Assembly (NCBI GenBank): GCA_036280655.1
Contig: DASUQI010000041.1
Span: 1-64,000 of the forward strand
Length of the DNA: 64,000 nucleotides
Direction: 5' to 3'
Origin: DASSJM01 sp036280655
GTDB taxonomy: Bacteria > Actinomycetota > UBA4738 > HRBIN12
This document shows, in pieces, positions 1 to 8,637 of this stretch. The stretch's first letter is position 1, and each line of letters begins with the position of its first letter. The translations under genes and the position numbers were made by a program. A model generated the notes under the pieces. It made no database searches. It was not told the DNA's origin and saw only the letters and a program-made list of their open reading frames with translations.

Positions 1-387
1 CTCGAGGAACAGGATCCGGTACGGGATCTTGAGCTCCTCGAGCTCCGGCAGGGCGCGGGAGAGCTCGCCGAAGAACACGCCGCCGCGCACGTCGAGGACG
101 ATCGCGACCCGCCCGGGACCACCCGGCCGCGCCGCGAGCTCGGCCATCTTGGGGAGGAGCGCCGGCGGCAGGTTGTCCACGACGAAGAACCCAAGGTCCT
201 CGAGGCACCTCGCCGCCTCCGAGCGCCCGGCGCCCGAGAGCCCGGTAATGATCGTGAACCCGGGGCCCGCGGCGGGGTCGAGCGCCATCCGCGCCTTGAC
301 CGCGCGCCGCCTGCGGGCCGCGAGAAGCCCGCCGCGCTCGGGCGCCGGAGCCGAGCGCTCGGTCTCCGTTCGGGATCGGCCGGCCAT
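1..387 (-). CDS. rapZ: RNase adapter / nucleotide-binding protein RapZ (partial, C-terminus off the window)
   Basis: N-terminal part of the RapZ (UPF0042) P-loop family, which binds nucleotides and in some bacteria controls small-RNA decay or cell-wall precursor supply. About 129 residues are visible; the rest lies left of base 1. Visible motifs are GLSGAGRS (residues 49-56), DNLPP shortly after, and LDVRG. The Walker A carries Arg where Lys is usual, a substitution I believe is common in actinobacterial members. The ATG at 387 overlaps the uvrC stop by one base (TGATG), which supports this start and translational coupling; a second in-frame ATG lies at 288. The uvrC–rapZ order is the usual actinobacterial one, normally followed by yvcK and whiA. 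Confidence 0.9.
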   Translation of the reverse strand, partial: MAGRSRTETERSAPAPERGGLLAARRRRAVKARMALDPAAGPGFTIITGLSGAGRSEAARCLEDLGFFVVDNLPPALLPKMAELAARPGGPGRVAIVLDVRGGVFFGELSRALPELEELKIPYRILFLE

Positions 388-2261
388 CACGCCGTCCGTC
401 TCCGCTCGGCGTCCGGTCCGGTGAGCCGTGCGCGGATCGAGCTCGCGAGCTCCGGCCCGATCCCCGGCGTCGCCGCGATCTCCTCCACGCTGGCTCGAGA
501 GAGCCGCGCGAGGGACCCGAACCGCTTCAGCAGCGCCTTCTTCCTCGACGGCCCGACGCCCGGGACGTCGTCGAGCGGGGACGCGAGCGCCCGCTTGCCG
601 CGCTTCTCGCGGTGGTACGTGATCGCAAACCGGTGGGCCTCGTCGCGGAGGTGTTGGAGCACGAACAATGCCTCCGAACCGCGAGGGATCAGCATCGGGT
701 CCGGTCGGTCCGGGAAGTAGACCTCCTCGAGCCGCTTCGCGAGCCCGATCGCCGGGATGTGCACGCCGCCGTCCCCGATCGCCTTCGTGGCGGCCGAGAG
801 CTGCCCCCGACCGCCGTCGACGACGATCAGGGACGGCGGGTAGGCGAACCGCCGCCGCTCGCCGGGCTCCCGGTCGCGCTCGCGCAGCAGGCGGGCCACC
901 CGGCGGCGGAGCATCTCCTCCATGCTGGCGAAGTCGTCCTGTCCGGGGACCCCCTTGATCTCGAACCGCCGGTAGTCGCTCCGCTTGGGCAGGCCGTCCT
1001 CGAACACCACCATCGACCCGACGATGTCGGTCGGCCCCAGGTTCGAGACGTCGTAGCACTCGATCCGGAGCGGGGCCTGCTCGAGCTCGAGCAGCGCTCC
1101 CAGCTCGGACAGCGCTCGGGACCGCGCGCCGAAGTCGGAGGCGCGACGGAGCTTGTGCCGGTGGAAATGGTCGCGCGCGTTCTGCGCGACGGTCTCCATC
1201 AGCTTGCGCTTGGCGCCGCGCTCGGGGACCGCGAACCGCACGGGACCCCCACGGCGAGACGAGAGCCAGGTCCCCAGCACGTCCGAGTCCTCGGGCGCCT
1301 CCGGGACGAGGATCCTGGGCGGCACCTCGGCCCGCTCCATGTAGACCTCGCGAAGGAACGACCCGATCAGTCCGGCCCGGTCGAGGTCCTCCACCCGGTC
1401 GACGACCCAGCCCTTGCGGCCGGTCACCCGCCCGCGGCGGACGAAGAAGACCTGGAAGCAGGCCTCGAGGTCGTCCTCCGCCATCCCTACGACGTCGAGA
1501 TCCTCGGGCTGGGTGAGGACCATCTCCTGGCTCTCGAGCGCCCGCCTCGCGGCGGTGAGCTGGTCCCGGAGCTTGGCCGCGTGCTCGTACTCGCGGCGCT
1601 CCGAGGCTTCCCGCATCTCCCGGTCGAGGCGGTCGAGGACCGGTCGCTCGTGGCCGGAGAGGAAGTCGCCGAGCGCGTCGACGTGGGCGCGGTAGGCCTC
1701 CTCGGTCACCCCCGTGGTCTCGGGGACGCACGGGCCGGCGCACCGGCCGATGTCGTAGTAGAGGCACGGCCTGCGGGCTCGCGCCCGCTGGTCGAAGAAC
1801 GCGTTCGAGCACGTCCGGACCGGGAAGACCCGGGTGAGCGCGTCGAGGGTATCGCGGATCGCGTAGGCGTGGCCGAACGGCCCGAAGTACCGCACGTTCT
1901 TGCGCTTGGCGCCGCGGAGGACCTGGGCGCGGGGCCAGCGCTCCCCCACCGTCAGCGCCAGGTAGGGATAGGACTTGTCGTCCCGGTACCGGACGTTGAA
2001 CCGCGGCCGGTGCTCCTGGATCAGGTTGTACTCGAGGAGGAGCGCGTCCACCTCGGTCGAGGCCAGGATCCATTCGACCGAGGCGGCGGCGGTGACCATC
2101 GCCTCGGTGCGCGGGTGGAGATCTCGGCCCCAGTAGTTGGACAGGCGCTTGCGGAGCGAGCGGGCCTTGCCCGCGTAGACGACCCGCCCGTCCGCATCCC
2201 GGAAGAGGTAGGCGCCGGGCGCGTCGGGGATCGACGATGCCGCCGGGCGTGGAACGCTCAC
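387..2261 (-). CDS. uvrC: Excinuclease ABC subunit C
   Basis: UvrC makes the 3' and 5' incisions around lesions marked by UvrB in nucleotide excision repair. The 624 residues match the family length. The N-terminal GIY-YIG nuclease has GAY (16-18), VYAGKAR (28-34) and the catalytic Glu in LLEYN (E77). A UVR domain (YEHAAKLRDQL) sits mid-protein. The C-terminal RNase H-like nuclease has ECYDVSN and VVDGGRGQ, followed by two helix-hairpin-helix motifs (DVPGVGPSRKKAL, ATPGIGPELA). The start is GTG at 2261; the nearby upstream ATG is out of frame. It lies 58 nt downstream of the cupredoxin lipoprotein gene in what looks like a uvrA–lipoprotein–uvrC–rapZ transcription unit. Confidence 0.97.
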   Translation of the reverse strand: MSVPRPAASSIPDAPGAYLFRDADGRVVYAGKARSLRKRLSNYWGRDLHPRTEAMVTAAASVEWILASTEVDALLLEYNLIQEHRPRFNVRYRDDKSYPYLALTVGERWPRAQVLRGAKRKNVRYFGPFGHAYAIRDTLDALTRVFPVRTCSNAFFDQRARARRPCLYYDIGRCAGPCVPETTGVTEEAYRAHVDALGDFLSGHERPVLDRLDREMREASERREYEHAAKLRDQLTAARRALESQEMVLTQPEDLDVVGMAEDDLEACFQVFFVRRGRVTGRKGWVVDRVEDLDRAGLIGSFLREVYMERAEVPPRILVPEAPEDSDVLGTWLSSRRGGPVRFAVPERGAKRKLMETVAQNARDHFHRHKLRRASDFGARSRALSELGALLELEQAPLRIECYDVSNLGPTDIVGSMVVFEDGLPKRSDYRRFEIKGVPGQDDFASMEEMLRRRVARLLRERDREPGERRRFAYPPSLIVVDGGRGQLSAATKAIGDGGVHIPAIGLAKRLEEVYFPDRPDPMLIPRGSEALFVLQHLRDEAHRFAITYHREKRGKRALASPLDDVPGVGPSRKKALLKRFGSLARLSRASVEEIAATPGIGPELASSIRARLTGPDAERRRTA

Positions 2262-2319
2262 GCGGTCATCGTAGCGCGGGCATCTGCGGGGCCCGGGAGG
2301 ATGCCGGGGCCGCGCCGAG

Positions 2320-4275
2320 CTAGGAGACGACCACCGACCCGTTCATGGTCGGGTGGACGTCGCACTGGAAGTAGTAGTCGCCCGCGGCGAGCGGGTCGAT
2401 CGCGTAGTCGATCTCGTCCGGGCCGGTGATCTGCTCGCCCTGGAACAGCTCCGCGACGACCGAGGAGTCCTCGTAGATCCCGATGTTGTGCGGCACGGTG
2501 TCGTCGTTCACGAAGTGGATCGTCGACGGCTGGTCGGCCGGCAGCTCGATCGTCGCGGTGTCGAACTGGATGTTGGCGGCCGTCACCGTGGTCGTGGCAC
2601 CGCCGCCGCCACCCCCTCCCCCACCACCGCCGGTCGCGCCGGTGCCGCCGCCGCCCTCGCCGGCCTGGATCGTACCGGTCATCGTCGGGTGGACGACGCA
2701 GTTGAACGCGAACTCGCCGGGGTCCAGTGCGGGCACGTCGTAGTCGATCTGGTCCGGGCCGGTGATGATGTCCCCCTCGAACAGCGTCTCGCCCGAGGCC
2801 TCGGCCCCGGTGAAGATCTCGACGTTGTGCTGGGTCCCGGCGTCGCGGTTGTCGAACGCGATCGTGAACGCCTCGCCGGCGGGCGCGTCGATGCAGCTCC
2901 CGTCGGTGAAGGCCACGCCCTCGGCGACCACCGTCACGGTCCCGCCCTCGACCGGGGAGCATTCCGGCGTCGTCGGGGGCGGCTGGGACGGCCGCTCCGT
3001 CGGGACCGGGCTCGGCGCGGCGAACGGCACGTCCTCGAAGTCGCCGTAGCCGCCCACCACCAGGTCCTGCTCCGAGCTGTCGTACCAGGAGAGGTAGGTG
3101 ACGGCCGGGTCGGCGTTCGTCGCGAGCGACGGGTACTCCCCGTCGTCCGTGGCCGCCCCGGTGCCGATCACCGCGTCGTCCTGCTCCAGGTCCTCGACCG
3201 AGCCGGCCGTGGCGAACCGTACGCCGTCGTCGGCGTCGACCCAGGCGGCGGACACGGAGCCGTCCTCCCCGACCGCGACCGACGTCGCGGCACCCTCGGC
3301 CTCGCCCGATCCGGATGCGACGTCGAGCGCCACGCCGGTCGCCGACTCGAGCGACCCCGCGGTCACCACGACGCTGTCGGCGGCGTAGTACGAGAACGCG
3401 AAGCCGTCGGGGGTGGCCGTTCCCGAGAGCCCCTGTCCCCCGCCACCCTGGCCGAGGTTCGAGCTGGTCCAGGCGTTCTCGGTGTCGTGCGTGGCGACCT
3501 GGACCGCCGTCCCGTCCGAGTAGCCGACCATGGGGCCGCCCGGGGCGGCGACCACGGCGGTCCGGCACGTGTCGCATCCGGGCGCCTCGGTGGCGATCGC
3601 GTCCACGTTCCAGCGGTCGCCGTCGGGGGTGGCGAGCTGGACGGTCGAGTTCGGCGACGTCGAGGTCTGGAACGCGATCCACGGCTCGCCGTCCACGAGC
3701 GCGATCGAGGGACCGAGGCCCGGGATGCTGCTGACCCGCTCGGCCGTCGCCTGGGTCGAGGTTGCGGGGTCGAGCGACCCGGTGGCGTAGTAGATGCCGG
3801 CGACGGATCCCCAGACGGCGTGATACGTGTCGCCGTCGGCGACGAGGTGCAGGCCGGTGACGTTGCCGGGCTGCAGCCGCGAGACCGATTGCTCGAAGGC
3901 GGGGTTGAACGCCACGTTCACGTTGGGGATCTGCGCGGCGATCGCGATCGCGCCGCGGGTCCAGAAGCCCTCTTGGCTCACCGTGGCGAGGAACACCCCC
4001 GGGAGCGACGGCGCACCGACCGGCCGCGGCGCCACGACCTCGCCCTCCTCGGGCTCCTCCTCGAACCCGAAGTAGGCCACGACCGGGAGCCCAGCATCGT
4101 TGATCACGACCGAGCTGTAGCGTCCGGCGTCGTTCAGCGTGTCGGCGACCGCGGGGAGGAACCGGACCCCGGAGCCGACGTCCACGCTCGGTGCCGGCGG
4201 TTGGGAGCAGCCCGCGGCGATGAGCGCCAGGACGAACGCGAGGGGCGCGAGCTTCTTTGCCGAGACCTGGGGCAT
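2320..4275 (-). CDS. Lipoprotein with N-terminal propeller-like region and two C-terminal cupredoxin domains
   Basis: A 651-residue exported lipoprotein: the signal peptide ends in LIAAGC with lipidation Cys23. Residues about 30-430 hold repeated Trp/Gly/Asp-rich strands that look like a beta-propeller (inference). Two cupredoxin domains follow, separated by a linker with 11 consecutive glycines (549-559). Each has a full set of type-1 copper ligands: H483, C526, H529, M532 in the first and H596, C638, H641, M644 in the second, both in the context CxVHPTM. It probably binds two Cu ions outside the membrane, as an electron-transfer or copper-handling protein; the partner is unknown. It sits between uvrA (56 nt upstream) and uvrC (58 nt downstream), an unexpected neighbourhood. 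Family-level function is inferred from the ligand pattern only. Confidence 0.8.
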   Translation of the reverse strand: MPQVSAKKLAPLAFVLALIAAGCSQPPAPSVDVGSGVRFLPAVADTLNDAGRYSSVVINDAGLPVVAYFGFEEEPEEGEVVAPRPVGAPSLPGVFLATVSQEGFWTRGAIAIAAQIPNVNVAFNPAFEQSVSRLQPGNVTGLHLVADGDTYHAVWGSVAGIYYATGSLDPATSTQATAERVSSIPGLGPSIALVDGEPWIAFQTSTSPNSTVQLATPDGDRWNVDAIATEAPGCDTCRTAVVAAPGGPMVGYSDGTAVQVATHDTENAWTSSNLGQGGGGQGLSGTATPDGFAFSYYAADSVVVTAGSLESATGVALDVASGSGEAEGAATSVAVGEDGSVSAAWVDADDGVRFATAGSVEDLEQDDAVIGTGAATDDGEYPSLATNADPAVTYLSWYDSSEQDLVVGGYGDFEDVPFAAPSPVPTERPSQPPPTTPECSPVEGGTVTVVAEGVAFTDGSCIDAPAGEAFTIAFDNRDAGTQHNVEIFTGAEASGETLFEGDIITGPDQIDYDVPALDPGEFAFNCVVHPTMTGTIQAGEGGGGTGATGGGGGGGGGGGATTTVTAANIQFDTATIELPADQPSTIHFVNDDTVPHNIGIYEDSSVVAELFQGEQITGPDEIDYAIDPLAAGDYYFQCDVHPTMNGSVVVS

Positions 4276-4331
4276 GAGCGCGCAATCCTAGCAAGGTCGG
4301 TTCCCGGGAGGGCTCATCTCGACCGGCGGGC

Positions 4332-7196
4332 TCACGAGGTGCGCGTGGCGCCGGCCATCTCGAGCGGCAGCGTGCCGAGCACCTCGGCCAGGAACCGTCC
4401 CGTGTGCGAGGTCGGGTGCGCCGCAACGTCTTCGGGCGGTCCGGCGACGACGATCTCGCCACCCGCGTCGCCGCCCTCCGGCCCGAGATCGACGATCCAG
4501 TCCGCGGTCTTCACGACGTCGAGGTTGTGTTCGATCACGATCACGCTGTTCCCCTGCGCGACGAGACGTTGCAGGACCGACAGCAGCTTGCGGATGTCCT
4601 CGAAGTGCAGGCCGGTCGTCGGTTCGTCGAGGACGTACAGGGTGCTTCCGGTCGCGCGCTTCTGCAGCTCGGACGAGAGCTTGATCCGCTGCGCCTCGCC
4701 GCCCGAGAGCGTGGGCGCCGGCTGCCCCAGCTTCACGTAGCCGAGCCCGACGTCGGACAGCGTCTGCAGGTGCCGCTTGATCACCGGGATGCTCTGGAAG
4801 AACTCGAGCGCTTCGTCGACGCTCATCTCGAGGACGTCGGCGATCGACCGGCCCTTGTACCTCACCTCGAGGGTCTCGCGGTTGTACCGGTGCCCCTTGC
4901 ATACCTCGCACGTGACGTAGACGTCCGGGAGGAAGTGCATCTCGATCTTGATCTGGCCGTCCCCGGCGCAGTTCTCGCACCGGCCGCCGCGCACGTTGAA
5001 CGAGAACCGACCCTGCTGGTAGCCGCGCACCCGCGCCTCGGGCACCTGGCTGAAGAGCTTGCGGACGTGGTCGAACACGCCGGTGTACGTGGCCGGATTG
5101 GAGCGGGGGGTGCGTCCGATCGGCGACTGGTCGATGTCGATCACCTTGTCGACCTGCTCCCAGCCGACGAGCCGCCGGTGCCGGCCGGGCAACGCCCGCG
5201 ACCGGTAGATCTTCTGCATCAGCGCACGGAGCAGGACCTCCTGCACGAGCGTGGACTTGCCCGAACCGCTGACGCCGGTCACGCAGACGAGCAGGCCGAG
5301 CGGGACGTGGAGGTCGACGTCCTTGAGGTTGTGCTCGCGGGCGCCGAGGAGCTTCAGCCAGCGGTCGCTCGGGGCCCTTCGAACCTCGGGCGTCGGGATC
5401 ATGCGGCGGCCCGACAGGAACGCCCCGGTGATCGAGTCGTCGTGTTCGAGCAGCCCCTTCAGGTCGCCCGTGTAGACGATCTCCCCGCCCGCGTTCCCGG
5501 CGCCGGGACCGATGTCGACCACGTGATCGGCCGCGTGGATCGTCGCCTCGTCGTGCTCGACGACGATCAGCGTGTTCCCGAGGTCCCGCAAGCGAACCAG
5601 GGTGTCGAGCAGCCGCCGGTTGTCCCGCTGGTGGAGCCCGATCGACGGCTCGTCAAGGATGTACAGGACGCCGACCAGCCCGCTGCCGATCTGGGTGGCG
5701 AGCCGGATCCGCTGCGCCTCGCCGCCGGCGAGCGTGGCCGAGGCCCGCCCGAGCGTGAGGTAGTCGAGCCCGACGTCGACGAGGAACCGCAGCCGCTCCC
5801 GGATCTCCTTGAGCAGCCGCTCGGCGATCATGTGCTCGCGTTCGCTCAGGTCGACCTCGTGGGTGAACGCGAGCGTGTCGCGGATCGACCTGCCGGTGAG
5901 TTCCGCGATGTTGAGCCCGCCGACGGTGACGGCGAGGCTCTCCGGGCGCAGCCGAGCGCCCCCGCAGGCCCGGCACGGGATCTCGCGCATGAACTCCTCG
6001 AGCCGCTCGCGCTGGCTGTCCGAGTCGGTTTCGACGTGGCGGCGTTCGACCACCGGGATCACGCCCTCGTAGGTGGTCCAGTACGAGCGGGTCCGGCCGT
6101 ACCGGTTCTTGTAGCGGACGTGGATCTCGTCGTCGGACCCGTAGAGCACCACGTCGCGGGCCTTCTTCCCCAGGCGCTTCCACGGCGTCGCGGTCGAGAA
6201 GCCGTGGAGCTCGGCGACCGCGTCGAGCACCCGGTCCCAGTACTCCAGCCTCGAGCTCGACCACGGCGCGAGCGCCCCGTCCGCGATCGAGAGGTCCGGG
6301 TCGGGGACGACGAGCTCCGGCTCGACCTCGAGCCTCGTGCCGAGGCCGTCGCACGTCTGGCACGCGCCGTACGGCGAGTTGAACGAGAAGTTGCGCGGCT
6401 GGAGCTCCTCGAACGACAGGCCGTCGTAGGTGCACGCGAGCGACTGGCTGAACGTCTGCACGTCCTCGCCCTCGTGGGTCTGGACGGCGATCGCCGCGAG
6501 CCCCTCGGTGAGCTGGAGCGCGGTCTCGATCGAGTCGGCGACGCGGCGACGGATGTCGGGCTTGGCAAGGAGCCGGTCGACGACCACCTCGATCGTGTGC
6601 TTGTAGTGCCGCGGGAGCCGGATCTGCTCGGAGAGGTCGCGGACCTCGCCATCGATCCGGGCCCGCACGAACCCCTTCTGCGCCAGGTCCTGCAACAGCT
6701 TCTCGTACTCGCCCTTGCGACCCCGCACCACGGGCGCGAGCACCTGGAACCGCGTGCCCTCGGGGAGCTGCATGACCTGGTCGACGATCTGCTCGGGCGT
6801 CTGCCGGCCGATCGGGCGGCCGCACTTCGGGCAGTGGGGGTGGCCGATCCGCGCGTAGAGCACCCGGAGGTAGTCGTAGATCTCGGTGATCGTACCCACC
6901 GTCGAGCGAGGGTTCTTCGACGTCGACTTCTGGTCGATCGAGATCGCCGGCGACAGCCCTTCGATGAAGTCCACGTCCGGCTTCTCCATCTGGCCGAGGA
7001 ACTGGCGCGCGTAGGCGGAGAGAGATTCCACGTACCGGCGTTGGCCCTCCGCGTAGATCGTGTCGAACGCCAGCGAGCTTTTCCCCGAGCCCGACAGACC
7101 CGTGAACACGATCAGCGCATCGCGAGGCAGCTCCAGCGTGACGTTCTTGAGGTTGTGCTCGCGGGCCCCGTGAATGACAAGCGTGTCGGTTCCCAT
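4332..7196 (-). CDS. uvrA: Excinuclease ABC subunit A
   Basis: UvrA is the damage-sensing ABC ATPase of nucleotide excision repair. Starting from the ATG at 7196 it has 954 residues, the usual length; a longer in-frame extension to 7433 would run through the chrA coding region and has no family similarity, so it is rejected. Walker A of the first half is GLSGSGKSS (33-41), and the second half has GVSGSGKST. Both halves carry ABC signatures (LAGGEAQRI, LSGGEAQRI). Zinc-binding Cys pairs are visible as CPKCGRP, CRACGG, CENCAGDG and CEVCKGHR. It is divergent from chrA, with 82 bp between the start codons. Confidence 0.97.
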   Translation of the reverse strand: MGTDTLVIHGAREHNLKNVTLELPRDALIVFTGLSGSGKSSLAFDTIYAEGQRRYVESLSAYARQFLGQMEKPDVDFIEGLSPAISIDQKSTSKNPRSTVGTITEIYDYLRVLYARIGHPHCPKCGRPIGRQTPEQIVDQVMQLPEGTRFQVLAPVVRGRKGEYEKLLQDLAQKGFVRARIDGEVRDLSEQIRLPRHYKHTIEVVVDRLLAKPDIRRRVADSIETALQLTEGLAAIAVQTHEGEDVQTFSQSLACTYDGLSFEELQPRNFSFNSPYGACQTCDGLGTRLEVEPELVVPDPDLSIADGALAPWSSSRLEYWDRVLDAVAELHGFSTATPWKRLGKKARDVVLYGSDDEIHVRYKNRYGRTRSYWTTYEGVIPVVERRHVETDSDSQRERLEEFMREIPCRACGGARLRPESLAVTVGGLNIAELTGRSIRDTLAFTHEVDLSEREHMIAERLLKEIRERLRFLVDVGLDYLTLGRASATLAGGEAQRIRLATQIGSGLVGVLYILDEPSIGLHQRDNRRLLDTLVRLRDLGNTLIVVEHDEATIHAADHVVDIGPGAGNAGGEIVYTGDLKGLLEHDDSITGAFLSGRRMIPTPEVRRAPSDRWLKLLGAREHNLKDVDLHVPLGLLVCVTGVSGSGKSTLVQEVLLRALMQKIYRSRALPGRHRRLVGWEQVDKVIDIDQSPIGRTPRSNPATYTGVFDHVRKLFSQVPEARVRGYQQGRFSFNVRGGRCENCAGDGQIKIEMHFLPDVYVTCEVCKGHRYNRETLEVRYKGRSIADVLEMSVDEALEFFQSIPVIKRHLQTLSDVGLGYVKLGQPAPTLSGGEAQRIKLSSELQKRATGSTLYVLDEPTTGLHFEDIRKLLSVLQRLVAQGNSVIVIEHNLDVVKTADWIVDLGPEGGDAGGEIVVAGPPEDVAAHPTSHTGRFLAEVLGTLPLEMAGATRTS

Positions 7197-7236
7197 CGTG
7201 GGCATCGTACCGGAGGCTCCGACATCCACCGATCGC

Positions 7237-7259
7237 GCCTCCCGCGCGGCCCGGGAGGC
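7237..7259. promoter_or_regulatory. Inverted repeat in the uvrA/chrA divergent promoter region
   Basis: GCCTCCCG (7237-7244) and CGGGAGGC (7252-7259) form a perfect 8-bp inverted repeat with a 7-nt spacer, centred between the uvrA (7196) and chrA (7279) start codons. The position suits an operator controlling one or both genes. It does not resemble an actinobacterial SOS box (GAAC-N4-GTTC). Confidence 0.35.
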
Positions 7260-7278
7260 TGCCGATATCGTGCGGGCG

Positions 7279-8595
7279 ATGGAGCCCTCCGAGGCCGCCG
7301 CGCGCGTCCCGTTCGGCGAGGCCGTCCGGTTCTGGATGCGGCTCGGCCTCGTGAACTTCGGGGGCCCCACCGGCCAGATCGCGCTCATGCACACTGAGCT
7401 CGTGGAACGCCGGCGGTGGATCGGCGAGCCCAACTTCCTCCACGCGTTGAACTTCGCGATGCTCCTTCCGGGGCCCGAGGCCCACCAGCTCGCGATCTAC
7501 GTCGGGTGGCTGCTGAACGGCTCGCCGGGGGCGATCGTCGCCGGCGTGTTCTTCCTCCTTCCGGCGTTCTTCCTGATCGTCGCCCTCTCGTGGACCTACG
7601 CCGTCCACGGCGACGTGGCGTGGATCGCCGGGGTGTTCGACGGGTTCGCCTGGGCGGTCGTCGCGATCGTGGCGGCGGCGATGCTCCGGATCGCCGCACG
7701 GTCGCTCAGCCGCCGATCGCTCGTGCTCATCGCGGTCTTAGCGTTCCTCGCGCTCTACCTGGTTGGGGTGCCGTTCCCGCTCGTCGTCATCGGCGCCGGC
7801 CTCGTGGGCCTGCTCGCCCGCGACCTCGTGACGCCGCAGTCCGACCCCGCCGGGGCCTCGGAGCACCCCGAACGGGTCCGGCCGACGATCGCGAGGACCG
7901 TCCGGGTGCTCGCCCTGGGCCTCACGGTCTGGCTCCTTCCTCTGCTCGCGGTCGCGGCGGCAGCCGGGTTCGACAGCGTGCTCGCCGAGGAGGCGCTGTT
8001 CTTCTCGATCCTCGCGCTCGTGACCTTCGGCGGCGCCTACGCGGCGCTCGCCTACGTGAACCAGGCCGCGGTGATCCGGTTCAGCTGGTTGACCGCGGAC
8101 GAGATGGCGGTGGGGCTCAGCCTCGCGGAGACCACCCCGGGACCGCTGATCCTCGTGGTCTGTTTCGTCGCGTTCCTGGGCGCCTTCCGGGACCCCGCCG
8201 GCCTCACGCCGGCCGCGGCGGGTGTCCTCGGCGCTGCGGTGGCCGCGTGGGCGACGTTCGTCCCGAGCTTCCTTTGGATCTTCCTCGGCGCCCCCTCGGT
8301 CGAACGCCTGCGCGGGAACGAGCGGCTCGGGTCGGCGCTCGCCGCGATCACGGCGGCCGTCGTCGGGGTGATCGGCAGCCTGGCGGTGACGTTCGCCACG
8401 AACGTCCTGTTCGACGAGGTCCGGGTCCGCACCCCCCTGGGGCACGACGTCCCGGTCCCGATCTGGTCGTCGGTCGACCCCCTCGCGGTCGGGGTCGCCG
8501 TCGCCGCGTTCGTCGCGATCCGCCGGTTCGACGTCAACGTCGTGTGGGTCGTGCTCGCGGCCGGCGCGATCGGCATGGTCGCGGCCATCTCCTGA
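7279..8595 (+). CDS. chrA: Chromate transporter, long-chain ChrA type
   Basis: CHR-superfamily membrane protein exporting chromate at the expense of the proton-motive force. With 438 residues it is the two-domain (long-chain) form. Family motifs in the first half are FGGPTGQIALMH and LLPGPEAHQLAIYVGW; the second half repeats the layout with TFGGAYAALAYV and TTPGPLILVVCF. About ten hydrophobic segments are apparent. The ATG at 7279 places the first motif at the usual N-terminal position; in-frame extension to 7174 would overlap the uvrA start. It is monocistronic or leads into the aminotransferase 42 nt downstream. Confidence 0.9.
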   Translation: MEPSEAAARVPFGEAVRFWMRLGLVNFGGPTGQIALMHTELVERRRWIGEPNFLHALNFAMLLPGPEAHQLAIYVGWLLNGSPGAIVAGVFFLLPAFFLIVALSWTYAVHGDVAWIAGVFDGFAWAVVAIVAAAMLRIAARSLSRRSLVLIAVLAFLALYLVGVPFPLVVIGAGLVGLLARDLVTPQSDPAGASEHPERVRPTIARTVRVLALGLTVWLLPLLAVAAAAGFDSVLAEEALFFSILALVTFGGAYAALAYVNQAAVIRFSWLTADEMAVGLSLAETTPGPLILVVCFVAFLGAFRDPAGLTPAAAGVLGAAVAAWATFVPSFLWIFLGAPSVERLRGNERLGSALAAITAAVVGVIGSLAVTFATNVLFDEVRVRTPLGHDVPVPIWSSVDPLAVGVAVAAFVAIRRFDVNVVWVVLAAGAIGMVAAIS

Positions 8596-8637
8596 TCGCA
8601 TCGGCAGGGTACCCGACCCGGCTACGATGGGCGGCAG

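Noticed and set aside
2258..4740. Long open frames on both strands over the cupredoxin lipoprotein (734 and 795 residues)
   Set aside because: Low-complexity Arg-rich translations without motifs; the 651-residue frame has a lipobox and two complete copper sites.
7197..7433. N-terminal extension of UvrA to 7433
   Set aside because: It would overlap the chrA coding start and has no similarity to UvrA; ATG 7196 gives the family length.
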